64,000 bases of DNA from Peptococcaceae bacterium UBA7702 (GTDB lineage Bacteria; Bacillota; Dehalobacteriia; UBA7702): contig DLGE01000009.1 in NCBI GenBank assembly GCA_002482535.1, forward strand, positions 10,406 through 74,405, given 5' to 3'. This document shows positions 18,088 to 25,496 of this stretch, piece by piece. The notes below the pieces were generated by a model. That model was not told the DNA's origin. It did no database searches and worked only from the letters and a program-made list of their open reading frames with translations. The position numbers and the translations under genes were made by a program. How positions within the stretch are numbered: position 1 is the stretch's first letter; every line of letters begins with the position of its first letter.

Positions 18088-18118
18088 TTAATAATGCTAA
18101 GTAGTGAAGTTGTCAACT
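18088..18118 (-). promoter_or_regulatory. Promoter of the ABC/LuxR operon with MarR-like core
   Basis: Minus strand: TTGACA (18116-18111), 17-base spacer, TATTAA (18093-18088). The -35 box is embedded in AGTTGTCAACT (18108-18118), the same 11-mer that forms the core of the MarR palindrome at 6941-6976 and in the same position relative to the -35 box. Confidence 0.6.
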
Positions 18119-18129
18119 GTCATTTCTTA

Positions 18130-18147
18130 TCTTGCCAAATGGCAAGA
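18130..18147. promoter_or_regulatory. Perfect inverted repeat upstream of the ABC operon
   Basis: TCTTGCCAAATGGCAAGA: 8-base arms around AA. It is 12 bases upstream of the -35-embedded palindrome. Candidate activator site, for example for the operon's LuxR regulator. No T-tract, so not a terminator. Confidence 0.45.
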
Positions 18148-18252
18148 AAATCGCAAGAATTTAGCCATATGATTTCTTTTCGATTATGGCTATACTAAAA
18201 AAGTCCTGTTGCGCACAATATTGAAAAAAGCAACGGAAGGAGATGAGATTTC

Positions 18253-18363
18253 GTGGACAGTTACAGTTGTAGGGGACAAGACAGAACGATCAGACAAATA
18301 AATATTTGTGGATGCTATAACGGGTCCGTTATGACTGGAACTGATATTCCGTTAGTGGAATAG
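18253..18363 (+). CDS. Very small ORF, unknown
   Basis: 36 codons from GTG behind GGAAGGAGATGAGATTTC, a good ribosome binding site. Encodes a Cys-containing peptide beginning MDSYSCRGQDRTIRQ. It could be a real small protein or a leader ahead of the DUF3784 gene; no family recognised. Confidence 0.3.
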   Translation: MDSYSCRGQDRTIRQINICGCYNGSVMTGTDIPLVE

Positions 18364-18560
18364 TACGAGGTCTGCGCCCATCATCCATAGATAGATAGTT
18401 TGTCCATCGTTTATGTATTCCTCTATATGCTGCATTCCGTATATGCAAACTTTGCAGAAAACTACGGGTTGTACGCTGGAGAAGCATGATAGCGATGGTT
18501 TTTTTGTGCCCTTTTTCAGCCGTTTCCCGGAGGACTACACAATAATGGAGGATGGAACGT

Positions 18561-18896
18561 ATGAACTTATATTGCATTGTTTTCGGGTGTATCTTCCTGG
18601 TGGTTGGCGTCGCCTTCTTCATCGGAATAGGCCCAAACTGGATTAAAGCGTGGCGTGAGCTGCCGCCAGAAGAAAAAAGCAAAGTCCGAATGGATAAGCT
18701 CAGTAAAAATATTGGGTGTATTTTCTTGATCGCCAGTGCCATTTTTCTGATATCTGGATTTAGCCCCGAATTTTTGAACGCTGCGTTTGTGTGGTGCATG
18801 ATCTTTTGGTTTGTGTTGACAGGGCTTGATGTAGCTTTCATCGCAAAGTCTAAGAAATATAAATCGGAGAGTGATTTGCCGGAGGCCGCAAAATAG
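18561..18896 (+). CDS. DUF3784-like small membrane protein
   Basis: 111 residues from ATG 18561, chosen over the in-frame ATG at 18552 because GGAGG lies 9 bases before it. Three hydrophobic segments: FGCIFLVVGVAFFIGIG, IGCIFLIASAIFLISG and WCMIFWFVLTGLDVAFI. The charged stretch KAWRELPPEEKSKVRMDKLS between the first two helices fits DUF3784-type proteins. Function unknown. It precedes the second Mg2+ locus by about 50 bases. Confidence 0.6.
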   Translation: MNLYCIVFGCIFLVVGVAFFIGIGPNWIKAWRELPPEEKSKVRMDKLSKNIGCIFLIASAIFLISGFSPEFLNAAFVWCMIFWFVLTGLDVAFIAKSKKYKSESDLPEAAK

Positions 18897-18938
18897 CTGC
18901 CATAAGGCGTTGACATAGATACTTTGCATAGAAAGGGG

Positions 18939-19049
18939 GGCAAAACAGATGGAATCCGACAATGGTAGTGGGCGAAGTCCTCAAGACATACAACCTCCGG
19001 GGCGAAGAAGATACCGGCATATAGCGAGAAACCTGCTATCTGTTTTGCC
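18939..19049 (+). promoter_or_regulatory. Long-range 12-bp stem around the mgtA leader ORF
   Basis: GGCAAAACAGAT (18939-18950) is perfectly complementary to ATCTGTTTTGCC (19038-19049). The first arm covers the space between the ribosome binding site and the first two bases of the leader-ORF start codon; the second lies near the end of that ORF. Folding would hide the leader start, and a translating ribosome would open it. Confidence 0.6.
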
Positions 19050-19062
19050 GAAAGCTTTCTAA
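18949..19062 (+). CDS. Candidate mgtA leader peptide
   Basis: 37 codons, ATG 8 bases after AAAGGGGGG, ending 61 bases before the second mgtA. The peptide begins MESDNGSG and contains QPPGRRRYRH: an acidic start, a Pro-Pro and an Arg triplet. Salmonella mgtA is preceded by the leader peptide MgtL, which has the same order of features (acidic start, prolines, RRR) and senses Mg2+ and proline/arginine supply through translation. The parallel is suggestive but the peptides are not shown to be homologous. The nested 12-bp stem supports a regulatory role. Confidence 0.45.
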   Translation: MESDNGSGRSPQDIQPPGRRRYRHIARNLLSVLPKAF

Positions 19063-19123
19063 GTCCATATAGGCTGATGTCTTGCTTCCGATTTACTAAT
19101 AACAATTTAGGAGGTATAGACTC

Positions 19124-21883
19124 ATGAACAAGAAAAAGAACAGAGCGGCCGTAAGAAAGATTTCGGAAGAGTTCGCTCGCAGAGACAGAGCCAACGAAAC
19201 GATTGCTTTCGCCGCAACCAATAAAATTGAGACTGTTTTACAGAAGTACAACACCTCGCTGGGCGGTCTTGCCGAAAAGGAGGTCACAGCAAGCCGCAGT
19301 GCATATGGCAACAATAAAGTGACCCATGAAAAGAAAAAAACTTTGCCGCAGAAACTGGCGAGCGCATTCATCAACCCCTTTACGGCAATCCTGTTTTGCT
19401 TAGCCATCGTATCATGCGTTACGGATATCATCCTGCCGATAGTGCAAGGTACACCGGCAGATGCTGATCCCCTCACGGTCATCATCATTATGACGATGGT
19501 TGTAATTTCCGGCACTTTACGCTTTGTTCAGGAGTCACGCTCCGGCAATGCCGCTGAAAAGCTCTTGGGCATGATTACCACAACCTGCACCGTTGACCGG
19601 GCGGATGGAAAGAGACAGGAAATTCCGCTTATCGATGCGGTGGTTGGCGATATCATCCATCTTTCTGCCGGTGATATGATTCCAGCCGATGCCAGAATTA
19701 TTGAAGCGAAGGATTTGTTTATCAGCCAGTCTGCCCTGACCGGCGAAAGCGAGCCTGTAGAAAAATTTGCGGCAGTCAGTGAGCATGGAGCAGATACCGT
19801 TACGGAATACGCCAACATCGTGTTCATGGGAAGCAACGTGATCAGCGGCAGCGCCACCGCAGTCATTATTTCTGTTGGCGACGATACCCTGTTCGGCTCT
19901 ATGGCTTCTTCGGTGGCAGTCGAAGCTGTTGAAACCAGCTTTACCAAGGGCGTCAACGCCGTATCATGGGTCCTCATCCGGTTCATGTTCGTTATGGTTC
20001 CCATTGTGTTTGTGATCAACGGGCTGACCAAAGGAGACTGGCTGGAGGCATTCCTGTTCGGTATATCCATCGCGGTAGGGCTTACCCCTGAAATGCTGCC
20101 GATGATCGTGACCACCTGCCTTGCAAAAGGCGCCGTATCCATGTCGAAGAAGAAAACCATTGTAAAGAACCTGAATTCTATTCAGAATTTTGGCGCTATT
20201 GATATTCTTTGTACGGACAAAACAGGCACCTTAACCCAGGAGCGCGTGGTTCTGGAGTATCACCTCGATGTGATGGGCAATGAAGATAACCGTGTCCTTC
20301 GCCACGCCTACCTGAACAGCTATTTTCAGACAGGCTACAAAAATCTGATGGATCGGGCCATTATCCGCAAGACGGAGGAAGCTGAAGCGTCCGATCCAAG
20401 GCTGGTAGATTTGTCTGAAACCTATACGAAAGTGGATGAAATCCCCTTCGATTTCACCCGCCGTCGGCTTTCCACGGTTGTCAGTGATAAAAGCGGCAAG
20501 ACGCAGATGGTCACCAAGGGCGCTGTGGAGGAAATGCTCTCCATCTGCTCCTTTGTGGAGTACCAGGGTACTGTGGAACCGCTTACCGAAGAATTAAAAA
20601 TCAATGTCCTTCGGACGGTAGACAGACTCAATGAGGATGGAATGCGGGTCATTGCCGTTGCACAAAAAACCAATCCTTCGCCTGTTGGCGCATTCGGCGT
20701 GAAGGATGAAAATGAAATGGTTCTGATCGGATACCTCGCTTTTCTGGACCCGCCCAAGGAATCCGTTCAGGATGCGATTAAAGCTCTCAAGGAGTATGGT
20801 GTTACAACCAAAATTCTGACCGGAGATAATGACAAAGTGACCCGTTTCATTTGCAAACGGGTAGGTTTGAAAGTCCATAACCTGCTGCTGGGCTCCGACA
20901 TTGAAAAAATGGATGATGACGCCCTTGCAAGGGCCGCAGAGCAAACCGACGTATTTGCAAAGCTCTCACCGGACCAAAAAGCGCGTATCGTGACCGTTCT
21001 GCGCAATAACGGGCATACCGTTGGCTTCATGGGTGATGGCATCAATGACGCTGCGGCAATGAAGTCCTCGGATATCGGCATTTCCGTGGATAACGCGGTT
21101 GATATTGCCAAGGAATCCGCAGACATTATTCTGCTGGAAAAGGACCTTATGGTACTGGAGGAAGGCATCATTGAGGGCCGCAAGACCTACGCGAATATGA
21201 ACAAATATATCAAGATGACGGCGTCCTCCAACTTCGGCAATATGTTTTCGGTGCTGGCGGCCTCCGCGCTGCTTCCGTTCCTGCCCATGATGAGCGTGCA
21301 GCTAATCTTTCTCAACCTGATCTACGACCTGTCCTGTACGGCCATCCCGTGGGACAACGTAGACAAGGAATTCCTGAAAGAACCCCGGAAGTGGGATGCG
21401 TCCTCTGTAGGCAGCTTCATGTTATGGATTGGTCCCACAAGCTCCATATTTGACTGGACAACCTATGCGTTCATGTACTTTGTTTTCTGCCCGCTGTTTA
21501 TTTCAAACGGCATTCTGTATAACGACTTGGCGAACCACTTTAGCGGCGCAGCATTAACGCAGATGCAGACGAACTATGTCGCGCTGTTCCAGGCCGGATG
21601 GTTTGTGGAGTCTATGTGGAGCCAGACCCTGGTGATTCATATGATCCGCACCCCGAAGCTCCCGTTCATCCAGAGTCGCGCTTCGGCTCCGCTTACGTTG
21701 CTTACCTTTGCAGGAATTGTTGTGCTGACGATCATTCCGTTTACCGGTCTTGGCAGATCGCTCGGCTTTCTCCCGCTTCCGGCCGCGTACTTCGCCTACC
21801 TGATTCCGTGCATTATCTTGTATATGGCGCTGGCAACCAGTCTGAAAAAGGCGTATGTACGGCATTACGGTGATCTTCTCTAA
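19124..21883 (+). CDS. mgtA: Magnesium-translocating P-type ATPase MgtA (second copy)
   Basis: 919 residues, ATG behind TTAGGAGGTATAGACTC. P3B-type Mg2+ importer with ALTGESEP, the phosphorylation site TDKTGTLTQ (Asp365), VTKGAVEE, TGDNDK and GDGINDAAA. Compared with the first copy it has an N-terminal extension rich in Lys/Arg (MNKKKNRAAVRKISEEFARR). It heads an operon with a small membrane protein and an MgtC-family gene and follows a candidate leader peptide. The two copies are clearly diverged, so this is not a recent duplication. Confidence 0.95.
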   Translation: MNKKKNRAAVRKISEEFARRDRANETIAFAATNKIETVLQKYNTSLGGLAEKEVTASRSAYGNNKVTHEKKKTLPQKLASAFINPFTAILFCLAIVSCVTDIILPIVQGTPADADPLTVIIIMTMVVISGTLRFVQESRSGNAAEKLLGMITTTCTVDRADGKRQEIPLIDAVVGDIIHLSAGDMIPADARIIEAKDLFISQSALTGESEPVEKFAAVSEHGADTVTEYANIVFMGSNVISGSATAVIISVGDDTLFGSMASSVAVEAVETSFTKGVNAVSWVLIRFMFVMVPIVFVINGLTKGDWLEAFLFGISIAVGLTPEMLPMIVTTCLAKGAVSMSKKKTIVKNLNSIQNFGAIDILCTDKTGTLTQERVVLEYHLDVMGNEDNRVLRHAYLNSYFQTGYKNLMDRAIIRKTEEAEASDPRLVDLSETYTKVDEIPFDFTRRRLSTVVSDKSGKTQMVTKGAVEEMLSICSFVEYQGTVEPLTEELKINVLRTVDRLNEDGMRVIAVAQKTNPSPVGAFGVKDENEMVLIGYLAFLDPPKESVQDAIKALKEYGVTTKILTGDNDKVTRFICKRVGLKVHNLLLGSDIEKMDDDALARAAEQTDVFAKLSPDQKARIVTVLRNNGHTVGFMGDGINDAAAMKSSDIGISVDNAVDIAKESADIILLEKDLMVLEEGIIEGRKTYANMNKYIKMTASSNFGNMFSVLAASALLPFLPMMSVQLIFLNLIYDLSCTAIPWDNVDKEFLKEPRKWDASSVGSFMLWIGPTSSIFDWTTYAFMYFVFCPLFISNGILYNDLANHFSGAALTQMQTNYVALFQAGWFVESMWSQTLVIHMIRTPKLPFIQSRASAPLTLLTFAGIVVLTIIPFTGLGRSLGFLPLPAAYFAYLIPCIILYMALATSLKKAYVRHYGDLL

Positions 21884-21900
21884 AGGAAAGGAGCATTACG

Positions 21901-22086
21901 ATGAACTTGACTAATATTTGGTTGAAGCTTTTTGGTACGACACAGTGGTTTGGCATTGACATGGGCTTTTGGGTAGCTATGTTCGTATGCGTAATCATTG
22001 TAGTTGTCATGAATGTTGTATTTTGGGGGATGAAACCCAAAAGAAATGCTGTGGAGGCAGTAGACAGGCAAAGAAAGAAACGCTGA
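21901..22086 (+). CDS. Small single-pass membrane protein of the mgt operon
   Basis: 61 residues, ATG behind AAAGGAAAGGAGCATTACG, 17 bases after mgtA and 57 before mgtC. One long helix (MGFWVAMFVCVIIVVVMNVV) and a basic tail (KPKRNAVEAVDRQRKKR). Enterobacteria use tiny membrane peptides (MgtR, MgtS) to control MgtA/MgtC stability; the position and topology suggest a similar job here, but no sequence relation is claimed. Confidence 0.7.
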   Translation: MNLTNIWLKLFGTTQWFGIDMGFWVAMFVCVIIVVVMNVVFWGMKPKRNAVEAVDRQRKKR

Positions 22087-22143
22087 CAAACGCTTCTACA
22101 TGCGTTTGCTTTAAGAGATGTTTGGAGGAAGGGGGGTGTCCGT

Positions 22144-22827
22144 ATGGCGATCTATGATTTTGTATTACGTTTGGGTGTTGCCCTTTTGCTTGGGTTCATC
22201 ATCGGTTTGGAGCGTCAGTTTACCGGACACCCTGCCGGAATCCGCACAAATATTCTGATCTGCTTGGGAACCTGCCTATTTTTGCAGCTTCCTATGGTGA
22301 TCGGGCTGGGTGCCGAAATCGCCCGTATAGAGAGCTACATTATATCCGGGGTAGGCTTTTTATGCAGCGGTGTAATTTTCAAGGAGAGTGGATTCGTAAA
22401 GGGATTGAATACTGCCGCAACGCTATGGTGCAGTGCGGCTGTGGGGTGCTTTGCAGCAACAGGAGAAATCCTTTTCGCCGCACTGGCTGCATTCACCCTA
22501 ATTTTAGCTAACGTACTTTCTCGCCCCATTGCAAACCGGATTTACCCATTAATCAACTTCTCAGAATCCGATAGGCGCTACGCGATCTCGGTAGTGTGTG
22601 ATGAGCGGTTTGAGGGACGATTGCGCGCCTACTTAATCAACGCGGCGAGGAACAAAAGAATGTATTTGGTCAGCTTGGACAGCAATGACCTGCCCAGCGC
22701 CCAGGTTGAGATCAAGGCAGAATATACTTGTTTTTATCGGAATTGTATCCCCGTCGTTGAGCAAATCACAGCGGATTGTTTAAGGAACGAGGACAAGATT
22801 TCTGCCAAGTGGGAGCAAATTCAATAG
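22144..22827 (+). CDS. mgtC: MgtC/SapB-family protein
   Basis: 227 residues. N-terminal membrane domain with the family signature LGFIIGLERQFTGHPAGIRTN near residue 20 and the helix pair up to about residue 140. A C-terminal cytosolic ACT-like domain follows (YAISVVCDERFEGRLRAYLI onward), the full-length MgtC arrangement. In pathogens MgtC inhibits F1Fo ATPase and supports growth at low Mg2+; here it is co-encoded with mgtA, so a low-Mg2+ role is likely. Confidence 0.92.
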   Translation: MAIYDFVLRLGVALLLGFIIGLERQFTGHPAGIRTNILICLGTCLFLQLPMVIGLGAEIARIESYIISGVGFLCSGVIFKESGFVKGLNTAATLWCSAAVGCFAATGEILFAALAAFTLILANVLSRPIANRIYPLINFSESDRRYAISVVCDERFEGRLRAYLINAARNKRMYLVSLDSNDLPSAQVEIKAEYTCFYRNCIPVVEQITADCLRNEDKISAKWEQIQ

Positions 22828-22840
22828 TGAGGTGATCCGA

Positions 22841-22978
22841 ATGAAAAGCGAAAGATTTAAGGTTATTTATTCGCAGGATAATCAAGTCTATATGATCTGC
22901 ATCTTAGAGGATACTGAAACCGGCAAACAATATCTACTGATTTATGAAGGCTCCCATACGGCAGTATGCCCATTGTAG
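22841..22978 (+). CDS. Short DUF6440-like protein
   Basis: 45 residues, ATG behind GTGAGGTGATCCGA, 13 bases after mgtC, so probably the last gene of the mgt operon. Starts MKSERFKVIYSQDNQ and contains ILEDTETGKQYLLIYEG, the pattern of DUF6440 proteins (a dyad of strands around a D-x-x-TG-x-x-Y motif). It stops at ...CPL, where family members usually continue with a few residues (LLDxDG), so it may be slightly truncated by a TAG. Confidence 0.5.
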   Translation: MKSERFKVIYSQDNQVYMICILEDTETGKQYLLIYEGSHTAVCPL

Positions 22979-23185
22979 ATTGCATTGTGCGGCTACGGGA
23001 TAATACCAGCTTTGTCGATGTAATCGGGAACCTAGAAGCTGGATGTATCCGCACATCTTGTGGGACAAGCATATCGAGCTAAAGCCATCCTGAAAATCTC
23101 TAAAAGAGAACATCAAAGGAGAATTGCATGCTACATCCCAAACGATTTATATCAATACATCAACATAAATCGAATAAAGAAAGTT

Positions 23186-23220
23186 GAACAGGCGGCCTAC
23201 GGGCCGCCTGTTCATTTTGT
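23186..23220 (+). terminator. Terminator of the mgt operon
   Basis: Perfect 12-bp stem GAACAGGCGGCC/GGCCGCCTGTTC with a TACG loop, followed by ATTTTGT. Strong stem, short T-run. Confidence 0.75.
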
Positions 23221-23666
23221 CTCGACAAAACTCGGCTGGTTCAGTCATGAAGCAATATAAGCAGACAAAAAACGAAGGAGGTGGTGGCATGTGCTTATGG
23301 CCTTGGATGATGCAGCAATATTCCATCTAATCTGAATACTCAGTGCAAAAATTCGGCATGACAGCACCTGCTCATTCAATCCAGCCTGCGAAGGCGGGTG
23401 GTGCCGTGTGTAGGTTGGAGCTGATGTTGTATGTTTACTGCGTACAATATCAAGTCGTTTACCGCCCCATCCAGCATACATAGAGCAAAGCCTATACATC
23501 ATCACAGGGCTCGTTCCCGCAGAAAAAAGCCACGAAAGGGTTTTTCTAAGAAAGAACCTGTGGGCAGTAAACTGCTTGATATGATAGCTTTTGCGGCCGA
23601 GTTTACGATTTCTCGTAGGCTCGGCCATTTTCGTCCATATCGACGCTTGCCGTATTGCCGACCCCC
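23221..23666. other. Non-coding stretch with hairpin, no supported gene
   Basis: No convincing gene. It holds a 13-codon ORF at 23290 behind GAAGGAGGTGG (too short to judge) and a hairpin GGCCGAG/CTCGGCC with inner TACGA/TCGTA (23595-23626, followed by ATTTT), probably a terminator. Confidence 0.5.
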
Positions 23667-23706
23667 ACCCTCCGTTTTGATTTTCTCAAAAAACAAAACG
23701 GAGGGT
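23667..23706 (+). promoter_or_regulatory. Hairpin sequestering a ribosome binding site (copy 1)
   Basis: ACCCTCCGTTTTG (23667-23679) pairs perfectly with CAAAACGGAGGGT (23694-23706); the right arm is the ribosome binding site of the ORF at 23711. The left arm is preceded by TTGCCGACCCCC, a string shared with copy 2. Confidence 0.75.
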
Positions 23707-23710
23707 CAAA

Positions 23711-23947
23711 ATGATACAGATCAATTTGCGAGATTATTATCCTTTTTACGAGTCCGGCTACTTTGTCGAAGTATCGGATGAAGTTGTTGCGCTGTTATTA
23801 GCCCATATGCGCAATGAGGCGGCCTATCGCCTGCGTGCATACCGGCATAAAGCCTATTATTCACTTGACCAGGGCGAAGGCATAGAACACGACGCTAATA
23901 TATACAAACTCTTATGCCCGATTGATCTTACTTCAATCGGGTTTTTT
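23711..23947 (+). pseudogene. 5' part of a conjugative-element sigma-like gene
   Basis: The open frame (83 codons, to 23962) begins MIQINLRDYYPFYESG and runs through AYYSLDQGEGIEHD, the N-terminal signature of ~140-residue sigma-70-like or HTH regulators of Tn916/Tn1549-type elements. After about residue 60 the match is lost: the coding frame runs straight through a rho-independent terminator. The DNA-binding C-terminal half is missing, so the gene is truncated. Confidence 0.6.
23917..23947 (+). terminator. Rho-independent terminator
   Basis: CCCGATTGA/TCAATCGGG, 7-base loop, followed by TTTTTT. It lies inside the 3' part of the truncated sigma-like frame. Confidence 0.85.
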
Positions 23948-24012
23948 CATGTCGTTTTTTAGCTGTTCTTGCGGAATGCCTGTCATGGGAGGTACAGGTT
24001 GCCGATCCCCGC

Positions 24013-24049
24013 CCTCCAATCTGAATTTCAAAAAAATTCAGATTGGAGG
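24013..24049 (+). promoter_or_regulatory. Hairpin sequestering a ribosome binding site (copy 2)
   Basis: CCTCCAATCTGAATTT (24013-24028) pairs perfectly over 16 bp with AAATTCAGATTGGAGG (24034-24049), 5-base loop; the right arm is the ribosome binding site of the sigma gene at 24058. The left arm is preceded by TTGCCGATCCCCGCC, as in copy 1. Confidence 0.8.
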
Positions 24050-24057
24050 AAAGGTCA

Positions 24058-24525
24058 TTGGATAACAAATTTGATACATACACCCTCCGAACAGAAGTGA
24101 CTGACGGTATAACCCGTTACTTTGTTTGCTTCAAAGATGGACAAGGTGTATTCCGTGAAATAGAAGTTGCCCCCCCTGTATATTCAGCATTTTGCCAGTT
24201 TGTAAAAGTAGAACGAAACTTGCGACGCTCTGATGAACGGCATATTGAGCAATCAGATTTGTCGGACGAGCTGTTAAGCAAACGGGCAGTGCATCCGCAA
24301 AAGAGCATAGAGGACACTATAGCCGATACAGAGTGGGCCAACGCGTTACAATCCGCTATTGCAGAACTGCCGGAAACGCAGCGTCGGCGCTTTGTTCTTT
24401 ATTACTATTCAGAGCTGACATACAAGCAGATTGCGGAAATGGAGGGATGCTCCCACGTTGCTGTTATGCATTCACTGGAAAAAGCAAAGGCAGCAATAGA
24501 GAAAAGAATTAAAAACCTTAAATGA
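24058..24525 (+). CDS. Sigma-70-family sigma factor of a conjugative element
   Basis: 155 residues from TTG 24058 (GGAGG 8 bases before; an in-frame TTG at 24043 lies inside the hairpin). C-terminal sigma region 4: ALQSAIAELPETQRRRFVLY, then SELTYKQIAEMEGCSHVAVM and HSLEKAKAAIEKRI. The N-terminal half (YFVCFKDGQGVFREIEVAPP) is the usual one for small sigma-like proteins of Clostridia integrative elements; region 2 is weak. Likely controls element genes. Translation probably depends on opening the 16-bp hairpin upstream. Confidence 0.8.
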   Translation: MDNKFDTYTLRTEVTDGITRYFVCFKDGQGVFREIEVAPPVYSAFCQFVKVERNLRRSDERHIEQSDLSDELLSKRAVHPQKSIEDTIADTEWANALQSAIAELPETQRRRFVLYYYSELTYKQIAEMEGCSHVAVMHSLEKAKAAIEKRIKNLK

Positions 24526-25136
24526 GGGGGTTACATTTTAGCCTCTGAGTGTGGAAACAGGTGAAGGGACAAATTGTTCTTTCCCTGTTTCCCGCTTTTT
24601 AGCGGAGAATGGGCGCTCTTTCAAAACTGAATACCCATTCATCAAGCACATTCCCATTGTTATCGTGGTGAGCGGTAGCCACGTTAGCGGTTGCGCCATG
24701 ATCTACGGGACAGGAAGCAAACAGATTCCACTATTTTTTCGGTCTGTGCCTGCCCTTTCCCGTGGGAAGCGAGAAACTTCCGGCTATGAATACCGGGTTG
24801 CCCCCGGTACGGCGATAACAGGCAATGGGGATAATGATACTCCCGTCCAGCCACAGTCCGGGCGCGATCAAACCGTCGCAGGCAATGGGGGCGGCTCTGT
24901 GAGAACCACAGTTGGGGTGAAACTCCCGTGGAGCTGGTAAGCAGCCAGCCGTTTGATGACTTCCCATAGCGCCTTGGGGTGTCGAGGACAAATAAAGGCT
25001 CTTTGAAATAAAAGCCAAACACAGGGCGGATTTTACGGAAGCATTCTGTCTTTTATGCTTTTCCGATCTTAAAAGCTCTGCTGTTTGGCTTTCTACATAC
25101 CCCACGGGGATGAATTTCAAAGGGAGGCCAAACATA
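24526..25136. other. Non-coding stretch with hairpins and short repeats
   Basis: About 610 bases without a supported gene. Holds an inverted repeat GGAAACAGG/CCTGTTTCC (24552-24590), two copies of AGGCAATGGGG (around 24820 and 24880), and local hairpins near 24910-24950 (GGGGTGAAACTCCC; CTGGTAAGCAGCCAG). It may be a structured RNA or a regulatory spacer of the element; no known riboswitch consensus is met. Confidence 0.4.
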
Positions 25137-25487
25137 ATGGGAAAAGCGATTTTGCGCGGCGAAATGTATTACGCTGATTTAAGTCCTGTTTTAGGAAGTG
25201 AGCAAGGTGGCGTCCGCCCTGTACTTATTATTCAGAATAATATCGGGAATAAACACAGCCCCACCACCATCGTGGCGGCAATCACCAGTAAGGCCATAAC
25301 GAAAACAAGCCTGCCAACACATCACCTGCTGAACAGTTCAAGCAAGCTGGACAAAGAATCCATTGTTTTATTAGAGCAAATCAGGACAATTGATAAACGA
25401 CGCTTAAAGGATTACGTCGGTTTTCTCGACCAACGCGATATGAAGAAAATCGATGTGGCTCTGGCCCTTAGCGTCGGCTTGGTTTAG
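25137..25487 (+). CDS. MazF/PemK-family endoribonuclease toxin
   Basis: 116 residues from ATG 25137 behind GGGAGGCCAAACATA. MazF fold: RGEMYYADLSPVLGSEQGG, RPVLIIQNN, TIVAAITSK and LLEQIRTIDKRRL are all family motifs. Such proteins cleave mRNA at short sequences. No MazE-type antitoxin is next to it. The adjacent downstream gene (10 bases later) is an excisionase-like HTH protein, so the gene may serve in element maintenance, with an antitoxin absent or elsewhere. Confidence 0.88.
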   Translation: MGKAILRGEMYYADLSPVLGSEQGGVRPVLIIQNNIGNKHSPTTIVAAITSKAITKTSLPTHHLLNSSSKLDKESIVLLEQIRTIDKRRLKDYVGFLDQRDMKKIDVALALSVGLV

Positions 25488-25496
25488 GAGGACGTT

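Noticed and set aside
23290..23331. 13-codon ORF behind GAAGGAGGTGG
   Set aside because: Good ribosome binding site but too short to support; noted only within the intergenic entry.
24900..24960. Cobalamin-riboswitch-like words (GGGGTGAAACTCCC, AGCTGG)
   Set aside because: Only isolated words fit; the order and the other conserved blocks of the cobalamin riboswitch are missing.
24731..25135. 134-codon minus-strand open frame
   Set aside because: No ribosome binding site, no family resemblance, and it spans hairpin-rich DNA; probably a chance frame in a GC-richer block.
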